Shown: piece after piece, positions 53,330 through 60,565 of the stretch
Layout of the letters: each line of letters opens with the position of its first letter
Position numbering within the stretch: position 1 is the stretch's first letter
DNA from: Myxococcus sp. CA023
GTDB taxonomy: Bacteria > Myxococcota > Myxococcia > Myxococcales > Myxococcaceae
DNA: 64,000 nucleotides
Reading direction: 5' to 3'
Assembly (NCBI RefSeq): GCF_010998615.1
Contig: NZ_JAAEAH010000012.1
Coordinates: 62,001 to 126,000 of the forward strand
The notes under the pieces: generated by a model
Databases searched by the model: none
Told to the model about the DNA's origin: nothing
The model's input: only the letters and a program-made list of their open reading frames with translations
Translations under genes and position numbers: made by a program

Positions 53330-54697
53330 TCACGGACGCGGCAGCGACGCCTTCAACTGCGCCACGCTCGCCTTCAGCTCCGCCAGCTCCGCCTTGAGCG
53401 CATCGAGCTCGGCGCTCTTCGCGTTCAGCTCCCGCGTCCGCCGCTCCAGCGCCTGGATGGCGGCCATGTTCACCCCGTCGATGTCGAGCATGCCGATGCT
53501 GGTGTCATCGGTCCCCAGGCCAAACGCGGCGCGGAAGTCCTGCGCCACGGGCCCCAGGTGCCGCACCTGCCGGTCCTCGCCCTTGTAGCGCCAGGACTCC
53601 ACGGGTAGCTTCGCCACCTTCGCCAGGAGGGCCTCCCCATCGACGTGGCGGAAGTCCTCCTTCATGTTGCGGTCCGACGTGCAGGTGAACACACCCGAGT
53701 TCGCCGGAAGGTCACACCCCGTCCCCAGGTCGGCGCGGGTCCTCAGGCGGACGCCTCCCGCGGCGCGCACCATGAACTGGTTGTCCGCGGTGCTGGTGGC
53801 GGTGGTGGTGGTCGACTCGTCGCCCCAGATGAACGCGCCCGTGCGGCCCCCCGTGGACACGCGATAGCCCAGCGCGACGCTGTAGTCCCCCATCGCATGG
53901 ACGCGGTACCCAAGCGCGACGCTCCCCTGCCCCGTCGCGGAGTTGGTGTACCCCAGCGCCGTGGAGCCAAAGCCGCTCGCGGTGTTGGACGCGCCACTGG
54001 TGAAGCTCGCCGTTCCCGTCGCCTGATTGCTAGAGCCGAAACACACGGCCACCGTGCCGCTGGCGACGCACTGGTCACCGAAGGCGAAAGTGCCGTACCC
54101 GCTGGCCCGGTTCCGGTTGCCTCCGGCCCACGAATATTCCCCCACGTTGGCGATGTCCCACTCAGTCTCCGCGTTGCCCGCGCGGAACGCTCCGCGGGCC
54201 GGCGCCCACATGAGCCGCATGCCTCTGCCGCTCATCGGCAGCGGCGCCTCCAGATCATGCGCGCCTCGCGCCAGCAGTCCGCCGCCAGAATCTACCGTGA
54301 AGACCGGCAATGCGTCCCAGACCGGCTGGGCCTCGCTCGTGTTCGTGACGCGAAGCAACGGTACGGGGGACGCGACAGCCGCCGCCGCGTCGACGAACAG
54401 GCCGGACCGCGTGCTGGCCATGCCCGCGAGCGACAGCGATGCGTCCTGGGGCTGCGTCCCATTCTGGATGTAGCCCCCACTGCCCGGCAGCGGCGGACGC
54501 GCATCGCTCAAGCGAGGGTCGCTCCCCTCCACGACGGTCCCCGGCCCCGAGCCATACGCGACACTGACGACGTTGCTGTCATCCAACCGGAGCCCCGAAC
54601 CCACCTCCCAATTCTGTGCGGGTGGCCTCTCCGAACCACACCCCGCGGAGGCCAGGGTGATGCAGCTCATCGCGGCGAACAGTCCTCGCCCCCTCAT
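53330..54697 (-). CDS. Lipoprotein with YadA-like head and S74 self-cleaving chaperone domain
   Basis: 455 residues from ATG 54697. Lipobox SAGC, lipid on C20. After an N-terminal region typical of trimeric fibre proteins (SDPRLSDARPPLPGSGGYIQ), residues 190-285 are YadA-head left-handed beta-roll repeats (ASGYGTFAFG, ATGQGSVALGYRVHAMGDYSV). The C-terminal ~115 residues are an intramolecular-chaperone (Peptidase_S74) domain: TSDRNMKEDF with the Ser341/Lys346 dyad for self-cleavage, HLGPVAQDF, then a coiled coil (AELDALKAELAELKASVAQL). It should trimerise and cut itself. Phage tail fibres use this module; here it sits on a lipid-anchored protein. Confidence 0.88.
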   Translation of the reverse strand: MRGRGLFAAMSCITLASAGCGSERPPAQNWEVGSGLRLDDSNVVSVAYGSGPGTVVEGSDPRLSDARPPLPGSGGYIQNGTQPQDASLSLAGMASTRSGLFVDAAAAVASPVPLLRVTNTSEAQPVWDALPVFTVDSGGGLLARGAHDLEAPLPMSGRGMRLMWAPARGAFRAGNAETEWDIANVGEYSWAGGNRNRASGYGTFAFGDQCVASGTVAVCFGSSNQATGTASFTSGASNTASGFGSTALGYTNSATGQGSVALGYRVHAMGDYSVALGYRVSTGGRTGAFIWGDESTTTTATSTADNQFMVRAAGGVRLRTRADLGTGCDLPANSGVFTCTSDRNMKEDFRHVDGEALLAKVAKLPVESWRYKGEDRQVRHLGPVAQDFRAAFGLGTDDTSIGMLDIDGVNMAAIQALERRTRELNAKSAELDALKAELAELKASVAQLKASLPRP

Positions 54698-54759
54698 GTC
54701 GTCTCCCGGTGTGGAATCTGGGTAGGAAACGACCTTGGCCGCCATCCTTCGCGGAAAGG

Positions 54760-54996
54760 TCCATACTGGATTCCGAACTGCACCGCACGTTCGCCATCCG
54801 GCGCATCAACCGCATCAACGAGCGCAAGGAGTCCTTCCGAGCGAGCCTGGACGAAATCGCCGAGGCCGTGCGCAAGCACCACGGTGACCTCGAGCTGACT
54901 CGCGTCGCCGAAGCCGCCGAGTGCCGCAAGTCGCTCGCGCTCATCGACGAGGAACGAAACGGCGCGGAAACACCCACGGCGTCCGCCGTCGCGTGA
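54760..54996 (+). pseudogene. Truncated tail of a T5orf172/DUF4041-type protein
   Basis: About 75 codons read SELHRTFAIRRINRINERKE, SFRASLDEIAEAVRKHHGDL, ELTRVAEAAECRKSLAL. This matches the end of the T5orf172/MUG113 (GIY-YIG-like) domain and its C-terminal tail in DUF4041 proteins (ALHxxFxxxRVNxxNxRKEFFxVSLxEIxxxV). The whole N-terminal part is missing and the first codons of the frame (from 54709) are not similar. It lies just 11 bases or more from the divergent start of the S74 lipoprotein gene. A dead fragment is most likely, though a short expressed peptide cannot be excluded. Confidence 0.6.
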
Positions 54997-55197
54997 GCCC
55001 GTCACTTCGACGCAGCGGGCCAGACAACGCGCCGCGTCTATCGCGTCACACGCGCACGACACTGAGGACGCTCGCCTGGAGTGCGACCTACCCGTGTTCG
55101 TTGGACTTCCAATGACGTAAATCCGTCCGCGCGGTGACATGCGCTTCGGCGGGGGGACACTGGGACGGAACTGGAAACGTGGCATGTTGCGCTCGCC

Positions 55198-56613
55198 ATG
55201 GCCGTCAGCGTCTTCGACCTCTTCAAGATTGGAATCGGACCCTCCAGCTCGCACACCGTCGGGCCCATGCGAGCGGCGCACATGTTCGCCCGGAAGCTGG
55301 CGGACACGGGCGTGCTGGAGCGGCTCACCCGGCTCAAGGTGGAGCTGTTCGGCTCGCTGGGCGCGACGGGCAAGGGCCACGGCAGCGACAAGGCCGTGGT
55401 GCTGGGCCTGATGGGCGAGACACCGGAGGCCGTGGACGTGGAGGCCGTGCCCGCCATCATTTCCCGCTGGCGCGCGGAAGGCCGCGTGGCGCTGCTCGGT
55501 CAGCGCGAGGTGACGTTCCGAGACGGCGAGCACCTGGTCATGCACCGCCGCCGCTCGCTGCCCTTCCATCCCAACGGCATGCGCTTCACCGCCTCCGGCG
55601 CGGACGGCGCGGAGCTGGCGTCGGCCGCCTACTACTCCGTGGGTGGCGGCTTCATCGTCGACGAGTCCGCCGCCGCGGCGGGCAAGGACCCGCTGAGCAA
55701 GGACACCACGCCGCTGCCCTTCCCCTTCCGGTCCGCCGCCGAGCTGCTGGCCCACTGCGAGCGCGAGCGCATGAGCTTCAGCTCGCTCATGCTCGCCAAC
55801 GAGAAGACCTGGCGCGACGAGGCGGAGATTCGCGCCGGACTGCTGCGCGTCTGGGACGTGATGCAGGCCTGCGTGCGCCGTGGCTGCACCAGCGGCGGCA
55901 TCCTCCCCGGTGGCCTCAAGGTGGAGCGCCGCGCCGCGGGCATGTACCAGAAGCTCATCAGCCGTCCCGAGGCCGGCCTCACCAACCCGCTCACCGTGCT
56001 GGACTGGGTGAACCTCTACGCCCTGGCCGTCAACGAGGAGAACGCGGCGGGAGGCCGCGTCGTCACCGCGCCCACCAACGGCGCCGCGGGCATCATCCCC
56101 GCCGTCCTGCACTACTACTGGCGCTTCGTGCCCGGCGCGAACGAGGACGGCGTGGTGCGCTTCCTGCTCACCGCCGGCGCCATTGGCGTGCTCTACAAAG
56201 AGAACGCCTCCATCAGCGGCGCGGAGGTGGGCTGCCAGGGTGAAGTCGGCAGCGCCTGCTCCATGGCCGCGGGGGCGCTCACGGAGGTCATGGGGGGCAC
56301 GCCGCTCCAGGTGGAGAACGCGGCGGAGATCGCCATGGAGCACAACCTGGGCCTCACCTGCGACCCCATTGGCGGACTGGTGCAGGTGCCGTGCATCGAG
56401 CGCAACGCCATGGCCTCCGTGAAGGCCATCAACGCCACGCGCATGGCCCTCCACGGCGACGGGCGCCACTTCGTCAGCCTGGACAAGGTCATCCGGACGA
56501 TGCGCGACACCGGCCGCGACATGAAGGACAAGTACAAGGAGACGGCGCGAGGGGGACTGGCCGCCAACGTGCTGGAGGTGGCCAACCTGAGCGTGGGCCT
56601 TCCGGAATGCTGA
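55198..56613 (+). CDS. sdaA: L-serine ammonia-lyase, iron-sulfur type
   Basis: 471 residues, single-chain form. N-terminal [20 protein letters not shown] opens the beta domain; [17 protein letters not shown] is the second typical block. The alpha domain carries the cysteines for the [4Fe-4S] cluster in [16 protein letters not shown] and [20 protein letters not shown]. It converts L-serine to pyruvate and ammonia in the cytoplasm. It is monocistronic as far as can be seen. The window also has a PLP-type serine dehydratase-like gene (27627-28547), so there may be two unrelated serine-degrading enzymes. Confidence 0.95.
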   Translation: MAVSVFDLFKIGIGPSSSHTVGPMRAAHMFARKLADTGVLERLTRLKVELFGSLGATGKGHGSDKAVVLGLMGETPEAVDVEAVPAIISRWRAEGRVALLGQREVTFRDGEHLVMHRRRSLPFHPNGMRFTASGADGAELASAAYYSVGGGFIVDESAAAAGKDPLSKDTTPLPFPFRSAAELLAHCERERMSFSSLMLANEKTWRDEAEIRAGLLRVWDVMQACVRRGCTSGGILPGGLKVERRAAGMYQKLISRPEAGLTNPLTVLDWVNLYALAVNEENAAGGRVVTAPTNGAAGIIPAVLHYYWRFVPGANEDGVVRFLLTAGAIGVLYKENASISGAEVGCQGEVGSACSMAAGALTEVMGGTPLQVENAAEIAMEHNLGLTCDPIGGLVQVPCIERNAMASVKAINATRMALHGDGRHFVSLDKVIRTMRDTGRDMKDKYKETARGGLAANVLEVANLSVGLPEC

Positions 56614-56736
56614 GCCACAACCAATCCCCGTCGTAGTCGTTGTGCTGTGCGTGGGTTGCGTGGGGCGCCGGACACGCTTTAAGACGCGCGCCAGGAGCGC
56701 GGCCATCCCAGGCCGCCTCGTGAGGACCCACTCCCC

Positions 56737-57387
56737 ATGCTCAAGAAGATTCTCGTCGGCCTCGCCGCCGTCATCCTGCTGTTCGTCGGCTTCGTCGTCA
56801 CCCGTCCCGACACGTTCACCTATCAGCGCACCTCGGTGCTCCCCGTGTCCGCGGACATCGCCTTCCCGCTGGTGAATGACTTCCACCGCTGGACCGAGTG
56901 GTCCCCCTGGGACGGTCTGGACCCGCAGCAGAAGCGCACCTACTCCGGCCCGGAGTCAGGCACGGGCGCGGGCTACGCCTGGGTGGGTAACGACCAGGTC
57001 GGTGAGGGCCGGATGACCATCACCGACAGCAAGGCCAACGAGCAGGTCACCATCAAGCTCGAGTTCATCAAGCCCTTCGCCGCCACCAACACCACCACCT
57101 TCACCTTCAGCGCCGCCGAGGGCGGCACCCAGCTCGTCTGGGCCATGTCCGGCGAGAACAACTTCATGAGCAAGGCCATGTCCCTGTTCATGGACATGGA
57201 CGCCATGATTGGGAAGGACTTCGAGAAGGGCCTGGCGACCCTGAAGGACGTCGCCGTGGCCGACGCGAAGAAGCGCGCGGAGGCCGAGGCCGCGCGTGTA
57301 GCGGAGGAGAAGGCTCGCGTGGAAGCCGCCGCCGCTGCGCCGGCCGGAGAAGGTGCTCCCGCCGTGGCCGCGCCCGCCGTGCCGTGA
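56737..57387 (+). CDS. SRPBCC-fold (polyketide cyclase-like) membrane-anchored protein
   Basis: 216 residues. One N-terminal membrane helix (ILVGLAAVILLFVGFVV), then a START/SRPBCC domain at about 30-175: SVLPVSADIAFPLVNDFHRW, EWSPWDGLDP, GSGAGYAWVGND-like strand, and GGTQLVWAMSGENNFMSKAM. The tail is an Ala/Glu coiled coil (KKRAEAEAARVAEEKARVEA) ending in Pro/Ala. The family binds hydrophobic ligands; no function known for this member. Downstream, at 57421-57546, a 41-codon frame (VVDTATRGVVRSAKVE) may be a small relic. Confidence 0.85.
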   Translation: MLKKILVGLAAVILLFVGFVVTRPDTFTYQRTSVLPVSADIAFPLVNDFHRWTEWSPWDGLDPQQKRTYSGPESGTGAGYAWVGNDQVGEGRMTITDSKANEQVTIKLEFIKPFAATNTTTFTFSAAEGGTQLVWAMSGENNFMSKAMSLFMDMDAMIGKDFEKGLATLKDVAVADAKKRAEAEAARVAEEKARVEAAAAAPAGEGAPAVAAPAVP

Positions 57388-57547
57388 TGCACGCCTGACG
57401 CCACGGGGTCCGAGCGCACAGTGGTGGACACTGCCACGCGCGGCGTCGTCCGCAGCGCGAAGGTGGAGACGAAAGGCCTCGGCCAGCGCTTCGCCGAGTC
57501 CATCGCCCGCCGCCACTGGGAGCGTGAGGCTCCGCCCCCCGCGTAGC

Positions 57548-58582
57548 TCAGCCGCCTGAGCCCATCCGCCCCGCGAGCAGGCCCAGCACGAAGGCCAGCA
57601 CGGCCAGCAGTCCTGCCCAGACGGGCGGGACGCCCTTCGCGGAGGCGGAAGGGCTCGCGACGCGCACCGCGCCCGCTTCCTCGGGGACGATGACGCGGAC
57701 CTTGATGACGGCCTGGGTGAGCACGGCCTCGACGTCGGTGAGGAAGCGCTCGTACTCCTCGGCCTGCATCTCCAGCGGCTCGCCGTGGTGAAGCGCATAC
57801 CGCTTCGCCACCGCCTCGAAGTTGCGGAGCTGGGCCTCGCGCTTGGACACGTCCACCCAGCCACACGTCAGCGAAGTCCCCGCGCCCTTGCGAGGCACCA
57901 GGGAGATGGCCTGCCGCGCCAGCTTCCCGCCCGCGGTGCTGGGCCCTTCCGGCTCGTCGATGCGCAGCACCCGGTGAGGGCCGCGGCCATACATCTTCGT
58001 CGACAGCGCGTCGCGGAGCTGCTCGGCCAGCAGCGCCGAGTGGTTCGCGAACATCGTCCGCAGCGCGGGGGCCTCTTCCGCGGCCACCACCTTCGCGCCC
58101 AGGGGCTCCAGCGGGCTCAGCCGCACCACGCCCACGCTGGCGGGGGACGCACTGGCCTTCGGCGGACTGGCGCGCTTCTCGGGGGCGCCCGGGGCCTTCG
58201 CCTCCGGGCCTCCACGCGGCCTGGGAGGCTTCGGCGGCATAGCGTCCGTGTGGACCTCGGCAGGCGGCGCTGGAGGCTCGATCCGCGCGCTTCTGGCGGC
58301 GCCGCGTGAGCGACCCGCCCGGGCGGGTCGCGCGTCCGGGACGGGCCCCATCCGCGTCTCCAGCGCGGGAGGCTCCAAGGGGGGCAGGTCCTCCTCGTGG
58401 GAGAAGGACTCCACGGGGCCCATGCGCGTTTCCTCGAAGCGAGGCTCCACGGGCCCCATACGCGTCTCCTCGGGGCGCGTGAGGAGCGGAATGTCCCGCG
58501 TCGCGTCCTCGTCCTCTTCCGGGGCGATGCGTGGCTCCTCGGAACGTCCCGGGCGACCGGGCCGCCTCTTCCCGTCAGACAT
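57548..58582 (-). CDS. Tail-anchored protein with repeated ETRMGPV motifs
   Basis: 344 residues from ATG 58582 (MSDGKRRPGRPG). The first ~160 residues are disordered, Pro/Arg/Glu-rich and contain three copies of ETRMGPV (two as EETRMGPVE). A folded middle (about 165-310) has EEAPALRTMFANHSALLAEQ, LVPRKGAGTSLTCGWVDVSK and a helix with YERFLTDVEAVLTQAV. It ends in one hydrophobic helix (VWAGLLAVLAFVLGLLAG) and four residues, so it is anchored by its C-terminus with the rest in the cytoplasm. The threonine motifs look like possible kinase sites or FHA ligands. Family not recognised. Confidence 0.8.
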   Translation of the reverse strand: MSDGKRRPGRPGRSEEPRIAPEEDEDATRDIPLLTRPEETRMGPVEPRFEETRMGPVESFSHEEDLPPLEPPALETRMGPVPDARPARAGRSRGAARSARIEPPAPPAEVHTDAMPPKPPRPRGGPEAKAPGAPEKRASPPKASASPASVGVVRLSPLEPLGAKVVAAEEAPALRTMFANHSALLAEQLRDALSTKMYGRGPHRVLRIDEPEGPSTAGGKLARQAISLVPRKGAGTSLTCGWVDVSKREAQLRNFEAVAKRYALHHGEPLEMQAEEYERFLTDVEAVLTQAVIKVRVIVPEEAGAVRVASPSASAKGVPPVWAGLLAVLAFVLGLLAGRMGSGG

Positions 58583-58676
58583 GTCCGTCCCTCTCCCAGG
58601 CCGAGCATACTTCAAGGCCGGGCCGGCGCCCCTTCACGGACGCCTCCCGGCCTTCACCGCCCTGGATGCCGCGGAC

Positions 58677-60389
58677 TCAGGCCCCCGGCGCCGGGGCCGG
58701 CGTCTCGCCTCGTGGCAGGACGGCCTGCATCACCAGGCTCAGCGCCACCACCAGCGCGCAGCCGATGACGTTGAACCAGAGGTAGCCCACGTCGGAGAGG
58801 AAGAAGAGGGCAATCACCGTCGCCTGGGAGATGACGGCCGCAGCGAACACGGCATGGCCGCGCACGTGTTTCACGAAGAAGGCCACCAGGAAGATGCCCA
58901 GCACTGTGCCGTAGAAGATGGAGCCCAGGATGTTCACCGCCTGGATGAGGTTGTCCAAGAGCGACGCGAAGGTCGCGAAGCCCACCGCGACGACGCCCCA
59001 GAACACGGTGAACAGCTTCGACGCCACCAGCACGTGCCGGTCGGAAGCGTTGCGCTGGAAGACCCGCCGGTAGAAGTCCACCGTCGTCGTCGTGCCCAGG
59101 GCCGTCAGCTCGCTGGCGATGGAGCTCATGGCCGCGGACAGGATGACGGCGATGAGCAGGCCGAACAGGCCGCTGGGCAGCCAGCGCTTCACGAAGGAGA
59201 TGAAGATGTAGTCGGAGTCCTTCGTCTCCGCGCCCGGCAGCGCGCGGACCACCAGGTCCTTGGCCTCCTTGCGGACGGCGCTCGCCTCCTGCGCATGGCC
59301 CTGCAGCAGCGCCCGCGACGCATCCCCAGCCGCCACGTCGCCTGAATCGACGGCCGACAGGTAGCGCTCCACTTCCGCGCGCTTGCCGGACTGGACCTGC
59401 TCCCACTTCGACTCCAGCGCGGCGTACTCGGCCGCCTGCGCCGTGCCCTGCACGCGGGTGCGCAGCGCCTCGTTGAAGAGCAGCGGCGGCGTGCTGAACT
59501 GGTAGAAGGCGAAGACGAGAATCCCGACGAAGAGGATGAGGAACTGCATCGGGATTTTCAGCACGCCGTTGAAGAGCAGCCCCAGCCGGCTCTCGGAGAT
59601 GGAGCGGCCGGAGAGATAGCGGCCCACCTGCGACTGGTCCGTGCCGAAGTACGACAGGGACAGGAAAAGTCCTCCGGTGATGCCGGACCAGAAGTTGTAG
59701 CGGTCCTGCATGTCGAAGTCGAAGCTGACCACGTTCATCCGGCCGAAGGCACCCGCGACGTCCACCGCCTTGCCGAACGACACGTGCTCCGGCAGCCGCC
59801 AGACGATGACGATGGCGGCCACCACCATGCCGCCCATCATCACCACCATCTGCTGCTTCTGCGTCTGGCTCACCGCCTTGGCCCCGCCCGTCACCGTGTA
59901 GAGGATGACCACCGCGCCCATGACGATGACGGTGGGCTCCAGCGGCCAGCCGAGAATGGCGGAGAGGATGATGGCGGGCGCGTAGATGGTGATGCCAGCC
60001 GCGAGTCCACGCTGGATGAGGAAGAGGAAGGCGCCCAACAGCCGCGTCTTCAGGTCGAAGCGTGACTCCAGGTACTCATAGGCCGTGATGACATTCAGCC
60101 GGTAGTAGATGGGCACGAAGACGGCGCTGATGATGATCATCGCGATCGGCAGTCCGAAGTAGAACTGCACGAAGCGCATCCCGTCCTCGTAGGCCTGCCC
60201 GGGGACGGAGAGGAACGTGATGGCGCTGGCCTGCGTGGCCATCACCGCCAGGCCGATGGTGGGCCACTTCAGCTCGCGGCCGCCGCGCAGGTACTCCTCG
60301 CTGGAGGCCGCGCCACGGGACTTCCAGATACCCCACGCCACGATGAACGCGATGGTGCCACCGAGCACCACCCAGTCGAGCCCCGTCAC
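58677..60389 (-). CDS. Sodium:solute symporter (SSS family)
   Basis: 570 residues from GTG 60389, which has GGAGGTG upstream and overlaps the stop of the small subunit as GTGA; the longer frame to 60470 is rejected. About thirteen helices. SSS marks: GGRELKWPTIGLAVMATQAS, ITFLSVPGQAYEDG and SLSYFGTDQSQVGRYLSGRS, with the sodium site in ILSAAMSSIASELTALGTTT. A cytoplasmic or periplasmic insertion of about 80 residues (QGTAQAAEYAALESKWEQVQ) lies between helices 8 and 9. It imports a solute with sodium; the upstream deacetylase suggests an amino-sugar conjugate or similar. Confidence 0.9.
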   Translation of the reverse strand: MTGLDWVVLGGTIAFIVAWGIWKSRGAASSEEYLRGGRELKWPTIGLAVMATQASAITFLSVPGQAYEDGMRFVQFYFGLPIAMIIISAVFVPIYYRLNVITAYEYLESRFDLKTRLLGAFLFLIQRGLAAGITIYAPAIILSAILGWPLEPTVIVMGAVVILYTVTGGAKAVSQTQKQQMVVMMGGMVVAAIVIVWRLPEHVSFGKAVDVAGAFGRMNVVSFDFDMQDRYNFWSGITGGLFLSLSYFGTDQSQVGRYLSGRSISESRLGLLFNGVLKIPMQFLILFVGILVFAFYQFSTPPLLFNEALRTRVQGTAQAAEYAALESKWEQVQSGKRAEVERYLSAVDSGDVAAGDASRALLQGHAQEASAVRKEAKDLVVRALPGAETKDSDYIFISFVKRWLPSGLFGLLIAVILSAAMSSIASELTALGTTTTVDFYRRVFQRNASDRHVLVASKLFTVFWGVVAVGFATFASLLDNLIQAVNILGSIFYGTVLGIFLVAFFVKHVRGHAVFAAAVISQATVIALFFLSDVGYLWFNVIGCALVVALSLVMQAVLPRGETPAPAPGA

Positions 60390-60565
60390 GAATACACCTC
60401 CGTGAGCACCCAGCCCAGGGCGAGGAACAGGAAGAAGGTGCCCAGCACCAGGATGTAGATGTTGCGCCACGAGCCCAGCAGCGGCGGCGCGTCATCGAGC
60501 TCGGGCCGGGGCGCGGGGACCTCGGCGGAAGGCTCACTCGGATTCAGTTGGGGGGCAGTGCTCAT
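60386..60565 (-). CDS. Small membrane subunit encoded with the symporter
   Basis: 59 residues, easily missed. The start ATG 60565 overlaps the stop of the PIG-L gene as ATGA; its own stop overlaps the symporter start. N-terminal half Pro/Glu-rich and cytoplasmic (SEPSAEVPAPRPELDDAPPL), C-terminal half one membrane helix (NIYILVLGTFFLFLALGWVL). Such small one- or two-helix proteins often precede SSS symporter genes and may be needed for assembly. Confidence 0.8.
   Translation of the reverse strand: MSTAPQLNPSEPSAEVPAPRPELDDAPPLLGSWRNIYILVLGTFFLFLALGWVLTEVYS

Noticed and set aside
53330-54697. Prophage tail-fibre gene
   Set aside because: The S74 and fibre features fit, but the lipobox and lack of any phage genes nearby point to a host surface protein.
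57421-57546. 41-codon frame after the SRPBCC gene
   Set aside because: No ribosome site or family; perhaps a relic tail, too short to support.
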